A stretch of DNA of 64,000 bases from contig JAFTRI010000008.1 of NCBI GenBank assembly GCA_017462345.1, forward strand, positions 58,810 to 122,809. The letters run 5' to 3'. Positions within the stretch are counted from its first letter, which is position 1, and each line of letters starts with the position of its first letter. The position numbers and the translations under genes were made by a program. The notes beneath the pieces are model-generated. The model saw nothing but the letters and a program-made list of their open reading frames with translations, had not been told where the DNA came from and made no database searches. Below are positions 53,202-63,774 of this stretch, one piece after another. The stretch is from Muribaculaceae bacterium (GTDB lineage Bacteria > Bacteroidota > Bacteroidia > Bacteroidales > Muribaculaceae).

Positions 53202-55235
53202 ATGGACATTATAAAGAAAACCGTTATATTCATCCTCCTGCTGGTGACCGGAACCGTACCCCAACATGCGCAGATTAACGCCGACCAGGTAATGCGCATA
53301 GGTCAGAACGCACTATATTTCGAGGATTATATGCTCTCGATACAATATTTCAATCAGGCGATACAGGCAAAGCCCTATCTTGCCCAGCCTTATTTCTTCC
53401 GGGCAATAGCCAAACTTAATCTTGATGACTATCGCGGTGCGGAGGACGACGCGTCGATTGCCATAGAACACAATCCGTTTATTACCGATGCCTACGAAGT
53501 GCGTGGTGTTGCCCGGCAGAATCTCGGCAAGCTGAAAGAAGCAATCGCCGACTATGAGCAGGCATTATCCATGCTGCCGGAAAACCGCAGCATACTCTTC
53601 AATAAAGCCCTTGCCGAAGAGGAAGTAAAGGACTATGAAAGTGCACGACAGAGTTTTTCCCGGCTGCTAAAAGCCCATCCCAACTATGACAACGGCTATA
53701 TAGGACGTGCCCGACTGGAACTGTCAATGGGCGACACAATAAGTGCACTCACCGACCTGAACAAAGCATTGGAAATAAACAAGAACGCGACAAATGCCTA
53801 CGTTATGCGCGCGGACATCGCCATCCACTCCAACAAGGACTTTGCCGGAGCTCTTGACGACATGAACGAGGCCATAAAGCTACAGCCAAAATACGCCGGG
53901 TTCTTTATCAACCGGGCTTTCCTCCGATACAATCTTGATGACTATTTCGGGGCAATGGCCGACTACGATTATGCCCTGCAACTTGAACCGCTCAACAGCG
54001 TAGCCCTGTTCAACCGTGGTCTCTTACGTGCTGAAGTTCACGATAACAACAAGGCCATTGAGGACTTTTCCAAAGTATTGTCACTTGACAACAATGACTA
54101 TAAGGCTCTGTATAACCGTGCATTGCTATACAAAGACATACGTGACTACAAGAACGCGCTTGCCGACCTGAACCGTGTGATAGAAGCATTCCCGTCATTT
54201 GCCGGAGCTTATTTCCTGCGTTTTGAGATATATCGCCAGAGCGGAGACAAGAAACGCGCTGAACGCGACTACAACAAATCCATGGCCCTTGCAAAGAAAC
54301 CGGCAGAAACGGTCGGAAAAGAGCCGGACAATCAGGATAACGGGAATCAGGAAGATACCGAGCCACAGGAAGTCGTCGCCAACCGTTTCACGTCATTGCT
54401 GACTATCGACAACAACGCCGAAGTCGAGGAGGACTACAACAACAAAAGTATCCGTGGACGGATACAGGATCGCAACGTGAGCATCGAAATAGAGCCGCTG
54501 TTCACCCTTTCCTACTATTCCGCTCCGTCACAACTCAAGGAAAACACCTATTTCATCAAGGAAGTAGACGAATTGAATGACACCCGCATGTTACGTTTTC
54601 TGCTGATGGTCACCAACCATGAACCTCAGCTCAACGATGAAGCCGACATAAAACGGCATTTCGAGTCGATCGAATATTACAACTCACTTCTGGCAAACAA
54701 TACTCCACGGGCTATCGACTATTTCGGCCGGGCAATGGATTTCATGACTCTCCACAACTACAAATCAGCCATTACCGACCTTGACCGGGCAATAGAACTG
54801 ACCCCCGATTTCACAATGGCCTATTTCCTGCGAGCCATTGCACAATACAAAGAGACCAAAGTTGCCGATATGACTGAAGAACCGGCAACATCGGGCAACA
54901 GTCCGATGGCCGCACAACTTGCCAGTCAAAAAGCAAAAATGTCCATATCCAAAATTCTTGCCGACATGGATCACGTCATAAAATTGTCGCCCCGCATGGC
55001 TCAAGCCTACTATAACAAAGGCATCATATACTCCGAGATGCAAGACTATACCTCGGCACTCAGTGCCTACAGCAAAGCTATCGAATTGAAAACCGACCTT
55101 GGAGAAGCCTACTACAACCGTGGATATGTCTACCTGAAACTCGGGAACAAAGATGCAGGAATTGCCGACTTGAGCAAAGCCGGAGAACTGGGAATAATCC
55201 CGTCATATAATCTGCTCAAACGCATGTCCCACTAA
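53202..55235 (+). CDS. Secreted TPR-repeat protein
   Basis: A 677-residue protein with a signal peptide (MDIIKKTVIFILLLVTGTVPQHAQ) and about ten tetratricopeptide repeats in two blocks (residues about 30-370 and 530-675). The repeats have the NRAxxxxxLxDYxxAxxDYxxAL pattern. Between them lies a charged, Glu/Asn-rich linker (about 370-410) and a region with FTLSYYSAPSQLKENTYFIKEVD of unknown fold. It probably scaffolds protein contacts in the periplasm. It is monocistronic as far as I can see. Confidence 0.88.
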   Translation: MDIIKKTVIFILLLVTGTVPQHAQINADQVMRIGQNALYFEDYMLSIQYFNQAIQAKPYLAQPYFFRAIAKLNLDDYRGAEDDASIAIEHNPFITDAYEVRGVARQNLGKLKEAIADYEQALSMLPENRSILFNKALAEEEVKDYESARQSFSRLLKAHPNYDNGYIGRARLELSMGDTISALTDLNKALEINKNATNAYVMRADIAIHSNKDFAGALDDMNEAIKLQPKYAGFFINRAFLRYNLDDYFGAMADYDYALQLEPLNSVALFNRGLLRAEVHDNNKAIEDFSKVLSLDNNDYKALYNRALLYKDIRDYKNALADLNRVIEAFPSFAGAYFLRFEIYRQSGDKKRAERDYNKSMALAKKPAETVGKEPDNQDNGNQEDTEPQEVVANRFTSLLTIDNNAEVEEDYNNKSIRGRIQDRNVSIEIEPLFTLSYYSAPSQLKENTYFIKEVDELNDTRMLRFLLMVTNHEPQLNDEADIKRHFESIEYYNSLLANNTPRAIDYFGRAMDFMTLHNYKSAITDLDRAIELTPDFTMAYFLRAIAQYKETKVADMTEEPATSGNSPMAAQLASQKAKMSISKILADMDHVIKLSPRMAQAYYNKGIIYSEMQDYTSALSAYSKAIELKTDLGEAYYNRGYVYLKLGNKDAGIADLSKAGELGIIPSYNLLKRMSH

Positions 55236-55275
55236 GTTTTATGGATTTTGTAATAATTATTCGGGAATTTTTTGT

Positions 55276-55283
55276 TAGTTTTG
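55276..55283 (+). promoter_or_regulatory. -7 promoter box for DUF4301-GNAT
   Basis: TAGTTTTG, 29 bases upstream of the ATG at 55313. Confidence 0.55.
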
Positions 55284-55312
55284 GGGTATAATAACTCTAA
55301 CCCTAATACCCT

Positions 55313-56839
55313 ATGTTAACAGATAATGACATCAGAACTCTTCAGGAAAAAGGAATAACCCAAGAAGAACTCCAATCTCAGATTGACCGTTTCATAACAG
55401 GCTTCCCCTACCTTAAGCTATCAGACTCGGCAACCGTCGGGAAAGGAATAATACGCCTGACTCCGGAAGAACAGGACAAGGCCATCGAACGTTGGCACAA
55501 ATACCTTGACGAAGGCGGAGAGGTGTGCAAATTCGTTCCGGCATCGGGTGCGGCATCCCGCATGTTCAAGGCATTGTTCTCTTTCGTCGACGGAAACGAT
55601 GACATTCCCGCCGAGGGCTCTGCTGTAGCCGAGCTGATAGAGAATATCCACGACATCGCATTTTTCCACGAACTTGATGACCTGTGCCGGGAGCTATATA
55701 ACAAGAGCGTCGACAATCTCATCGAGGAAGGGCGCTACAAGGATGTCATATCAACAATCATCAATGAAAAGGGGATGAATTACGGCAACCTTCCCAAAGG
55801 GCTGCTGACATTCCACGAATACAACGGCTTCACACGCACTCCGGTCGAAGAACAACTCATTGAAGGGGCTCAGACCGCAGCACGGAAAAACGGCGAAGTA
55901 AATCTCCATTTCACAGTTTCAACCAATCACAAAAAACTTTTTGAAAAGAAACTTGCCGAAGCGGTTCCAGGATGCGAAAAGGAGTTGGGGGTAAAATTCA
56001 ATATCTCATACTCCGAGCAGAAACCTTCAACCGATACCGTTGCCGTGAATCCCGATAACACATTGTTCCGTGAAAACGGCAACCTTATATTCCGTCCCGG
56101 AGGTCACGGTGCCCTCATAGAGAACCTTAACGACATCGACTCCGCTGTCGTATTCATTAAGAATATCGACAATGTAGTGCCCGACTCCCGACGTGAAGCG
56201 ACAATACGCTACAAACAGGTAATTGCCGGATACATGATTATAGTTCACGACATGATCGAGAAATATCTACGGGATATTGAGGCAGGGAATTATGACATTG
56301 AAAAAATACGCGACATGATCGCCCTGCTGCATCAGCATCTTAACGTGCGTGACGAGAAGATGAAACATCTCGAAGATGCCGACCTTGTGCTATACATCAA
56401 GGAAAAGCTGAACCGCCCGTTACGTGTATGCGGAATGGTGAAGAATGAAGGCGAACCGGGAGGCGGTCCCTACATAGCCTACAACCGTGACGGTTCATCG
56501 TCCCCACAGATTCTCGAAAGCCATCAGATCGACCCGGCCAACGATGACTACAAAACGATGGTAGCATCAGCGACACACTTCAATCCGGTTGACCTCGTAT
56601 GCTACATAAAAGACAGTCACGGAAACAAATTCAATCTGCCCGAATATGTCGACCCCGACACCGGATTCATTTCATCAAAATCCCTCCACGGAAAAGAATT
56701 GCGGGCACTGGAACTTCCCGGACTGTGGAACGGAGCTATGAGCGACTGGAACACCCTGTTTGTTGAAGTTCCCATCGAGACATTCAATCCGGTCAAGACC
56801 GTAAACGACCTGCTTCGTCCGGCTCACCAGAATCGTTGA
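55313..56839 (+). CDS. DUF4301 family protein
   Basis: A 508-residue cytoplasmic protein matching my memory of DUF4301, a Bacteroidetes family. It contains FVPASGAASRMFKALFSF near residue 75, then PKGLLTFHEY, NLIFRPGGHGALIENLND and a C-terminal FVEVPIETFNPVKTVNDLLRP. The PGGHGAL block and the early GAASRMFK resemble nucleotidyltransferase-like (UTP-sugar type) sequence patterns, so a sugar-nucleotide role is possible, but this is a hint only. A GNAT gene starts 41 bases downstream and is probably co-transcribed. Confidence 0.85.
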   Translation: MLTDNDIRTLQEKGITQEELQSQIDRFITGFPYLKLSDSATVGKGIIRLTPEEQDKAIERWHKYLDEGGEVCKFVPASGAASRMFKALFSFVDGNDDIPAEGSAVAELIENIHDIAFFHELDDLCRELYNKSVDNLIEEGRYKDVISTIINEKGMNYGNLPKGLLTFHEYNGFTRTPVEEQLIEGAQTAARKNGEVNLHFTVSTNHKKLFEKKLAEAVPGCEKELGVKFNISYSEQKPSTDTVAVNPDNTLFRENGNLIFRPGGHGALIENLNDIDSAVVFIKNIDNVVPDSRREATIRYKQVIAGYMIIVHDMIEKYLRDIEAGNYDIEKIRDMIALLHQHLNVRDEKMKHLEDADLVLYIKEKLNRPLRVCGMVKNEGEPGGGPYIAYNRDGSSSPQILESHQIDPANDDYKTMVASATHFNPVDLVCYIKDSHGNKFNLPEYVDPDTGFISSKSLHGKELRALELPGLWNGAMSDWNTLFVEVPIETFNPVKTVNDLLRPAHQNR

Positions 56840-56880
56840 CCGGAGTAAACATTGTAACACTCCTCCGTGTTATTCTATCG

Positions 56881-57945
56881 ATGGACAAAAAATCGAAAAT
56901 ACAGGAACTCTGGCAGGAATGTTTCAATGACACACCTGAATTTGTGGAAATGTACTTCAACCGGATGTACAGCGACGATAATGCGTTATTGCTCGAAAAG
57001 AACGGGGCACCGGCAAGTGCAATGCTATTGCAACGTTACGCCATGAATTTTCATGGCGACGTTGCTGATATGGGCTATATATGCGGAACAGCTACATCAG
57101 CAAATGCCCGTTGCAACGGATATATGCAGGAACTTCTGTCCTACGCAATATCACTATCGTTCCGACGAGGAGATTTGTTGTGCGCACTCATTCCTGCATC
57201 CGAAAGGTTGTACGAATACTACAGCCGTTTCGGATTTGCCCCTGTTTTCCACTTCAGAGAGGAACACTATACATCACTCCACACATTCCAAGTACATGAC
57301 CGCTATTGCCGTGACGAGAATCAGAATGCTCCTGACATATACACAGCGTTTTCCGGCATGATGCGTCAACGAATGAACTGCGTACTCCACAATGAGGACG
57401 ATTTCCTATGTATACTCGAAGACAACCGGCTTGACAATGGCAGTTTCATCATAATGAGAAACGGTTCGGGAGAAATAGCATCCATGGCATGGAGTGTAGA
57501 GCGAAACGGTCAGATTATCGTATATGATATTCTTTCACGCGACTGTGACGCACGGAATGCAGCATTGGACGAAATACGCCGACACGCGACCGGTAAACCG
57601 ATTACCGTATGGGGCTATCCCGAAGAAAGCAACGGAGGACAGTTAAAAGTTCACGGAATGGCACGTGTCATAAACGCAGGACAACTTCTGGACCGACTGG
57701 CAGCAAAATATCCCCGGTACAACACGTCGATAAGGCTCTCCGACCCCATAATTCCGGAGAACAACCACACCTTTATACTCAATAGCGGACACTGTTCAAT
57801 CGATGACACCATTCATGGTCCGGCAATAGATTTCGACCTATATATAGATACATTCACTTCAATCGTATTCAGTTCCGAAAAGACAGGTTATCTGCTTGGG
57901 TTTCCTACACATCCCCCATTCATGAGCCTCATGATGGACCAGTAA
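56881..57945 (+). CDS. GNAT-type N-acetyltransferase (Eis-like)
   Basis: A 354-residue protein with an N-terminal GNAT domain: YICGTATSANARCNGYMQELLSYAI fits the acetyl-CoA pyrophosphate loop, and ALIPASERLYEYYSRFGFAPVF the following strand. A second acetyltransferase-like region and a C-terminal beta-rich sterol-carrier-like part follow, the layout of Eis-type enzymes. The substrate is unknown. The ATG at 56881 is preferred to the TTG at 56836, which overlaps the DUF4301 stop. Confidence 0.82.
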   Translation: MDKKSKIQELWQECFNDTPEFVEMYFNRMYSDDNALLLEKNGAPASAMLLQRYAMNFHGDVADMGYICGTATSANARCNGYMQELLSYAISLSFRRGDLLCALIPASERLYEYYSRFGFAPVFHFREEHYTSLHTFQVHDRYCRDENQNAPDIYTAFSGMMRQRMNCVLHNEDDFLCILEDNRLDNGSFIIMRNGSGEIASMAWSVERNGQIIVYDILSRDCDARNAALDEIRRHATGKPITVWGYPEESNGGQLKVHGMARVINAGQLLDRLAAKYPRYNTSIRLSDPIIPENNHTFILNSGHCSIDDTIHGPAIDFDLYIDTFTSIVFSSEKTGYLLGFPTHPPFMSLMMDQ

Positions 57946-57965
57946 CACCACACATCATTACAATA

Positions 57966-57999
57966 AACCCCGGGATGATAACGAACGCATCCCGGGGTT
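57966..57999. terminator. Bidirectional terminator between convergent genes
   Basis: AACCCCGGGATG (57966-57977) and CATCCCGGGGTT (57988-57999) form a 12-pair stem between the GNAT gene and the convergent Spy-like gene. T tracts are short on both sides. Confidence 0.6.
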
Positions 58000-58029
58000 A
58001 TATTGTCAATGCCTATAATAATATCAGGC

Positions 58030-58491
58030 TTACTTTTCCGCTTTAGGGCTGGCATGACATCCTTTTCCTTTGGAATGACGGGGACCATGTCCCATACGCG
58101 GGTCTCGCTGGGGTTGGCTTACAAACACGTTTTCAAGGAACTGCACATACTGGTCGGCAGTCAATACCGACTTTACCCCTTTCAGATAGTCAAGACGACC
58201 GGCACGGGCTATCGAATCTCTGGTCTCACGCTGCTTCTGCTTAATTGCTTTCTTGCCACAAGGAGCCATATCCTTCAGTTTTGCCTGTTGTTCCTGAGTC
58301 AGATTCAGACCTTCGAACGGATTGGGGCACGGTCTTTTTCCCTCTTTTCCGCACTTTGCGTCTTTATCGCAGCATTCTTTTTTGTCACAGAACTTCTTGT
58401 CGCATGATTTTCCATTATTATCCCGTGCCATTGCCCCAAAAGTAAAGAATGAGACGGCAACCACTGCCATACTTAAAATACTCTTCTTCAT
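58030..58491 (-). CDS. Cys-rich periplasmic Spy/CpxP-like protein
   Basis: A 153-residue exported protein. A signal peptide (MKKSILSMAVVAVSFFTFGAMA) is followed by a Lys/Cys-rich stretch with seven Cys (KSCDKKFCDKKECCDKDAKC and a later RPCP). Then come two LTxxQ-type helical hairpins: LNLTQEQQAKLKDMAPCGK and VLTADQYVQFLENVF. The tail is rich in His and Lys. The LTxxQ hairpins resemble Spy/CpxP envelope-stress chaperones; the Cys cluster suggests metal or redox binding. No -7 box was found in its leader, so its regulation is unclear. Confidence 0.78.
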   Translation of the reverse strand: MKKSILSMAVVAVSFFTFGAMARDNNGKSCDKKFCDKKECCDKDAKCGKEGKRPCPNPFEGLNLTQEQQAKLKDMAPCGKKAIKQKQRETRDSIARAGRLDYLKGVKSVLTADQYVQFLENVFVSQPQRDPRMGHGPRHSKGKGCHASPKAEK

Positions 58492-58629
58492 GTTTCAATT
58501 AATTTAATCAAGTTAGAAAAATGTTGTCTTATATCGTTGTTTGCAATTAAGACACCTTTTTATTTCCATGGTTTAGTCCCACTCTACATAATCCACAAAG
58601 TTTAACATCGCTGGTACAACCTTTCACGT

Positions 58630-60102
58630 CTATTTACACCAGAATCCACGGGTAAACAGAATCAACACGGTAAACAGCTCCAGACGACCGATAAGCATAA
58701 GCATCGACAATACCCACTTACCCACATCAGGGATAATCTCATACGAGCCTCCATACCCTGTAACTCCCGCTCCAAGACCGGTATTGCTGATACACGAGAA
58801 TGCCGAAAAGAAAGCATCGACGAGCGGAATCCCGAATGCCGTCAATATTATTCCCCCAACCATGATGATTATGACATACAGGCACAGGAAAGCCATCACT
58901 TTCGATACTATGTCAGGTGCTATCACTTTACCGTTCACCCTCACCGATAATATCGCATTCGGATGAATGCACCGGTAGAGTTCATTCCTGATATTTTTGA
59001 CCAGATATATCATCCTGTCTATTTTTGCACCTCCACTTGTCGAACCGGCACAAGCCCCGAAAAACATCAGCATAAACACCAATGCGAGTACAAATGCTCC
59101 CCAATTCTCGAAATCGGCCACACTATATCCCGTCGATGTGACAGTCGAGACAATCTGGAACAACGGATTTATTGTCACATCCATCCATGACGAGACATGC
59201 CCCCCTACTGATATTGCAATGACAAACAGCACGTATGTCACGAATATCAGTTTTACATACATCCTGAACGTGTCATTTCGCCATACCCCCCTGACATCTC
59301 CCGTACATGCCTTGAATAGCAATGCAAAATTGACTCCTCCAAGGAACATGAACACCGTTATGACAATCTTTACATACAACGAATCCCATCCGGCAATACT
59401 GTCATTCCGTGTCGAGAAACCACCTGTCGACATCGAGCTCAATGCATGGCATATGCTGTCAAACACATCCATCGGACCTGTCCATAACAGCAAGAACAAC
59501 ACCACCGACAGGATAATATATACAAGCCACAAGCCCTTGGCAGTCTGGCTTATGCGTGGACGTATCTTGTCATGAGTAATTCCGGTGACCTCGGCGTTGA
59601 ACATCTGCATACCACCGGAGTGGTTCAACATGGGGATAACCGCAAGAGTAAACAGGATAATCCCCATACCGCCAAGCCATTGCATGAGGCATCGCCACAG
59701 ATGCAATCCATGAGACAGCCCCTCCACCGAAGTCAATACGGTTGCCCCGGTCGTTGTAAACCCCGACATTGCCTCAAAAAAAGCATCACTGACCGACAAC
59801 GGTGTTTCCGACAAAATAAACGGCAGCATACCGAATAATGAAAACACCACCCACACAAGAGCAGTCAACAAGAATCCCTCCCTCTTGGCCATATCATTGC
59901 GTTCAGGTCTTATGAGAAACGTCATCGATGCTCCAACGGCAATTGTAACAGCAGCCGATATGCCGAATGCCTGATAATCCCGCTCACCGTATACTATACA
60001 CGCAATCAAAGGGAAAAGCATGAACACCCCTTCCATCATCATGAGCCACCCCATTACACGGAGAAGCATCGGAAAATTGACACATGAGCGTGAATTGAAC
60101 AT
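58630..60102 (-). CDS. trkH: TrkH-type potassium uptake channel subunit
   Basis: A 490-residue membrane protein with about ten helices and four selectivity-filter loops: FTTTGATVL, MSTGGFSTR, VTSTGYS and ISNTGLG. TrkH conducts K+ with regulation by the cytoplasmic TrkA ring. The ATG at 60102 is 14 bases after the trkA stop; the longer frame overlaps trkA and is rejected. It is the last gene of the dxs operon. Confidence 0.93.
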   Translation of the reverse strand: MFNSRSCVNFPMLLRVMGWLMMMEGVFMLFPLIACIVYGERDYQAFGISAAVTIAVGASMTFLIRPERNDMAKREGFLLTALVWVVFSLFGMLPFILSETPLSVSDAFFEAMSGFTTTGATVLTSVEGLSHGLHLWRCLMQWLGGMGIILFTLAVIPMLNHSGGMQMFNAEVTGITHDKIRPRISQTAKGLWLVYIILSVVLFLLLWTGPMDVFDSICHALSSMSTGGFSTRNDSIAGWDSLYVKIVITVFMFLGGVNFALLFKACTGDVRGVWRNDTFRMYVKLIFVTYVLFVIAISVGGHVSSWMDVTINPLFQIVSTVTSTGYSVADFENWGAFVLALVFMLMFFGACAGSTSGGAKIDRMIYLVKNIRNELYRCIHPNAILSVRVNGKVIAPDIVSKVMAFLCLYVIIIMVGGIILTAFGIPLVDAFFSAFSCISNTGLGAGVTGYGGSYEIIPDVGKWVLSMLMLIGRLELFTVLILFTRGFWCK

Positions 60103-60116
60103 ATCCGGCTGATAAT

Positions 60117-61448
60117 CTAATTGAATAATTTTTCGACCTTGTGTATCGCACCTGAAAGACAAAACACCACAACATGGTCTCCGGCCTGTATCAGCGTATT
60201 ACCGTTTACAAGCATCCCTTTCCCGTCTCTGATGAGACCGGCGATTGTCATGTCACGTGATAGATGCAAGTCTTTTACAAGAGCCTTGGTTATTTTGGAT
60301 TTCGGCTTGACCTCAATTTCAGCTACCTCAGCATCGGCAAGTGCATGACACTTGGATGTCGTGACATCGGCATCAAGCAACAGCTGGAATATTTTACTTG
60401 ATGCAAGCAATTTCTTGTTTATGATTGTACCGATATTCAACCCTTCGGCTTGCGAGATGAACTGTATATTTTCCACCTCGGCTATCGATTTCCCTACCCC
60501 GAACTCTTTTGCGGTCAGACATGCCAGGATATTGGTCTCAGAACTGTCAGACAGGGCTATGAATGCATCCATATCACTTATACCTTCCTCTTTCAGCACA
60601 TCAATATCACGGGCATCACCATATACGATTTCACAATTGGGACACTGCTCCGGCAAACTCCGGCACACTTCCATATTATTGTCAATAATCTTTATCTTAA
60701 GAGAATCCCCGGCAATGGCGGCAAGCCTTATGGCAATACGGCTACCGCCCAGAATCAGGACTTTCCTGATATTCTGATGCTTCTTGCCACAGATTTCAAG
60801 CAATTCGTCCACATTGTCCCTGGTAGTCGTAAAATACAGGATATCATTAACCTGTATCCGGTCATCGCCCCTCGGTATAATCGTTTCATGATTACGCTTT
60901 ATCGCCGAGATGTGGAATGGCAATGATGCCGCAAGTTCCTTTAGCTGCATGCCTATCAGGCGGGCATTATCCCGCAGCTTCACCCCGACAAGTATTATTT
61001 CCCCGTCATGAAGCTCAAACCAGTGCCTCACCCACGAACGTTTCAGCGCCGTTACTATCTCCTGCGCGGCAAGATACTCGGGATATATCAGGTAATCGAC
61101 ACCGAGACCTGTGAAAAATTCCCGGCTCTCGTCCTGCATAAACTCATAGTTGTCGATACGTGCCACGGTTTTCTGCGCCCCAAGCGACTTGGCCATTGCA
61201 CATGCCGTCACATTATTTGTCTCGAACGGGGTTACGGCAATAAACAGGTCACACTGCTCCACCCCGGCATCCCTTAATGAAGTGAACGACGTGGGACTGC
61301 CACACAATGTCATCAGGTTGTAATTGGCATCGATACCGGCCAATTTCTCGGCATCACTGTCGACCAGTATTATATCCTGCTCCTCCCTTGACAGCAACTT
61401 GGCAAGGTGAGAACCGACCTCTCCCGCTCCTACAATCACAATTTTCAT
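60117..61448 (-). CDS. trkA: Trk system potassium uptake protein TrkA
   Basis: A 443-residue regulatory subunit. Two RCK_N domains bind NAD(H) or nucleotide: [19 protein letters not shown] at the start and [15 protein letters not shown] near residue 228. Each is followed by a TrkA_C domain ([26 protein letters not shown]). The start overlaps the dxs stop by 4 bases. It assembles with TrkH, the next gene. Confidence 0.95.
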   Translation of the reverse strand: MKIVIVGAGEVGSHLAKLLSREEQDIILVDSDAEKLAGIDANYNLMTLCGSPTSFTSLRDAGVEQCDLFIAVTPFETNNVTACAMAKSLGAQKTVARIDNYEFMQDESREFFTGLGVDYLIYPEYLAAQEIVTALKRSWVRHWFELHDGEIILVGVKLRDNARLIGMQLKELAASLPFHISAIKRNHETIIPRGDDRIQVNDILYFTTTRDNVDELLEICGKKHQNIRKVLILGGSRIAIRLAAIAGDSLKIKIIDNNMEVCRSLPEQCPNCEIVYGDARDIDVLKEEGISDMDAFIALSDSSETNILACLTAKEFGVGKSIAEVENIQFISQAEGLNIGTIINKKLLASSKIFQLLLDADVTTSKCHALADAEVAEIEVKPKSKITKALVKDLHLSRDMTIAGLIRDGKGMLVNGNTLIQAGDHVVVFCLSGAIHKVEKLFN

Positions 61449-63400
61449 CTGCGTTCAATAGTTTTGGCTGAGACAATTGCCCCGTATATCGCATCTTCAT
61501 CCATTCCGCACATCCTGTACAGTTCAGGGATTGTTCCATGAGCCACGAACTCATCAGGGACTCCTATACGTGTCACATGCGGATGGTATCCGTTGTCATT
61601 CATCCATTCGATTACCGCACTGCCGAGGCCTCCGGTAACTACTCCGTCTTCGACCGTTATAATCGGACAATGCATGTCGGCGACTTCTCTAAGAATCCCG
61701 TCATCGACAGGCTTCAGGAATATCATGTCATAGTGGGCAACAGATATACCGTCACTGACGGCACGTGCAACCGCTCCCTGTGCCTCCTTGGCGATCGTGC
61801 CTATCGACAGCACCGCGACATCACGGCCTTGAGTAAGACACTCACCCTTTCCTACCGGCAACGTCTTGAATCCGGCACGCCACTGCGGATTTGCGCCATT
61901 CCCCCTGGGATATCGTATAGCCACAGGGCCAAGATCGGCACTCTGGGCAGTGTACATCAGCCAGCGGAGATGATGTTCATCCCTGGGTGAAGCGATAGTA
62001 ATATTGGGGATACTGCGAAGATAACTGAGATCAAACACTCCATGATGCGTGACACCGTCCTCCCCTACCAGACCGGCACGGTCGATACAGAATGTCACCG
62101 GCAGACGCTGTATGGCCACATCATGGATTATATGGTCATAGGCCCGTTGTAAAAATGACGAATATATCGCACAGAACGGTCGCATCCCGTCCTTTGCCAA
62201 TCCTCCCGAGAAGGTCACGGCATGCCCCTCGGATATTCCAACGTCGAATACCCGTTCAGGATACTCGCTCTGCAACACCGACATGGATGTCCCCGACGGC
62301 ATTGCGGCAGTGACACCCACTATCCGGTCATTGATCCTGGCCAACTCCACAAGTGTATGTCCGAACACATCCTGATATTTCACCGGTTTTCCATTCCCTG
62401 CCGGTATTGCTGTCCGGTGTCCAGTCTCAGGATCGAACTTACCGGGGGCATGCCACGACGCAGGATCTTTTTCTGCCGGCTCATACCCCTTACCCTTAAT
62501 AGTGCGCAGATGCAGTATCCGCGGACCTTCCATGTCCTTAATGTCTTTCAGGACACGCACCACACGATTGATATCATGACCGTCAATCGGGCCGAAATAC
62601 CTTATATTCAACCCCTCGAATATGTTCTGTTGATGAGATAACAACGCTTTAATACTATTATTGAATCTCAATATCGCTCCACGATGCCGTTCAGAGACGA
62701 GATGCAGTTTTTTAAGGTATTTATAAGTTTTATACCGTATGGAATTATAGCTCTTTGATGTCGTCAGATGCGCAAGGTAGGAATTTAGCGACCCCACATT
62801 ACGGTCAATCGACATATCATTGTCATTAAGGATTATCAACAGATTGTTCTTGGTATTGGCAGCATTGTTAAGCCCTTCAAATGCAAGACCTCCGCTTATT
62901 GATGCATCGCCTATCACAGCAATGACATTGCGCCTCGGCTCATCCTGCAGCATTTCTGACGCGACAGCCATTCCAAGAGCGGCAGAGATGGAATTGGAGG
63001 CATGACCGGCGGTAAACGTATCGTATGGGCTCTCATCAGGATTGGGAAACCCGCTAAGCCCGCCCAGCTTACGATTGGTATCAAACCGTTTCCGCCGTCC
63101 CGTCAACAGTTTGTGACCGTAAGCCTGATGTCCCACATCCCAGACAATGCGGTCATAAGGGGTATTGAATACATAGTGCAATGCAACCGTCAGTTCGACA
63201 GCCCCCATGCTCGATGCAAAATGCCCCGGATTCTTAGACAAGGCATTTATCAGAAATTGCCGTATTTCTGCGCAGACCTGCGGCAACTTATCCTGCGGCA
63301 ACCGTCTCAGGTCATCAGGAGTATCTATTGTATCCAACAACGCACATTCCGCAGCCGGTGACCCGATATATGTATTATTTCGAGCCCTTTCCTTTGCCAT
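61445..63400 (-). CDS. dxs: 1-deoxy-D-xylulose-5-phosphate synthase
   Basis: A 651-residue thiamine-diphosphate enzyme that condenses pyruvate and glyceraldehyde 3-phosphate, the first step of the non-mevalonate pathway. Motifs: [17 protein letters not shown], the ThDP loop [19 protein letters not shown] ending NDNDMSI, and the Tkt-like [24 protein letters not shown]. The ATG at 63400 is used; a TTG 30 bases upstream was rejected. It overlaps the small membrane protein by 26 bases upstream and trkA downstream. ispE of the same pathway is at 9.2 kb. Confidence 0.96.
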   Translation of the reverse strand: MAKERARNNTYIGSPAAECALLDTIDTPDDLRRLPQDKLPQVCAEIRQFLINALSKNPGHFASSMGAVELTVALHYVFNTPYDRIVWDVGHQAYGHKLLTGRRKRFDTNRKLGGLSGFPNPDESPYDTFTAGHASNSISAALGMAVASEMLQDEPRRNVIAVIGDASISGGLAFEGLNNAANTKNNLLIILNDNDMSIDRNVGSLNSYLAHLTTSKSYNSIRYKTYKYLKKLHLVSERHRGAILRFNNSIKALLSHQQNIFEGLNIRYFGPIDGHDINRVVRVLKDIKDMEGPRILHLRTIKGKGYEPAEKDPASWHAPGKFDPETGHRTAIPAGNGKPVKYQDVFGHTLVELARINDRIVGVTAAMPSGTSMSVLQSEYPERVFDVGISEGHAVTFSGGLAKDGMRPFCAIYSSFLQRAYDHIIHDVAIQRLPVTFCIDRAGLVGEDGVTHHGVFDLSYLRSIPNITIASPRDEHHLRWLMYTAQSADLGPVAIRYPRGNGANPQWRAGFKTLPVGKGECLTQGRDVAVLSIGTIAKEAQGAVARAVSDGISVAHYDMIFLKPVDDGILREVADMHCPIITVEDGVVTGGLGSAVIEWMNDNGYHPHVTRIGVPDEFVAHGTIPELYRMCGMDEDAIYGAIVSAKTIERR

Positions 63401-63563
63401 CACGCATGTATTTTTTATACAGAGGGACAAACACTATGATTCCCGATGCCACTATCCAAAACAGCACCCACAGTGTAAACGGCTGACGGCTCACCACCAA
63501 ATAACACAGCATAAGCCACAGCGCCACGATACAGATGAATCTGAATATTACAGCTCCTTTCAT
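63375..63563 (-). CDS. Small two-helix membrane protein upstream of dxs
   Basis: A 62-residue protein with two hydrophobic helices ([17 protein letters not shown] and [19 protein letters not shown]) and a basic tail ([13 protein letters not shown]). Its own ATG follows a TATATTTG box by about 19 bases and its 3' end overlaps dxs by 26 bases, which suggests translational coupling. I do not recognise the family. Coding potential is supported by the promoter and the sensible topology only. Confidence 0.62.
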   Translation of the reverse strand: MKGAVIFRFICIVALWLMLCYLVVSRQPFTLWVLFWIVASGIIVFVPLYKKYMRDGKGKGSK

Positions 63564-63581
63564 TACATATCTTTAATTATG

Positions 63582-63589
63582 CAAATATA
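63582..63589 (-). promoter_or_regulatory. -7 promoter box for the dxs-trkA-trkH operon
   Basis: TATATTTG on the minus strand. The predicted start is near 63578, just before the 62-residue gene. Confidence 0.55.
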
Positions 63590-63719
63590 ATAAATGTTTT
63601 TCCTTTAATCTAAGATGCCTTTTCGATTTATTTCAACAATTGCGTACACGCAGCGCCACAACCGACCGTAGACGTACGCCCAAAGCATATAACCAAGCAC
63701 CTCGACCACATAACAACAC

Positions 63720-63749
63720 AAAGGGCTGTCGCCTGCACGACAGCCCTTT
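63720..63749 (-). terminator. Terminator-like hairpin after the tonB-like gene
   Basis: AAAGGGCTGTCG (63720-63731) and CGACAGCCCTTT (63738-63749) form a perfect 12-pair stem 25 bases after the stop codon. Confidence 0.7.
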
Positions 63750-63774
63750 ATATAGGATTTCAAGAATTTCAGGA

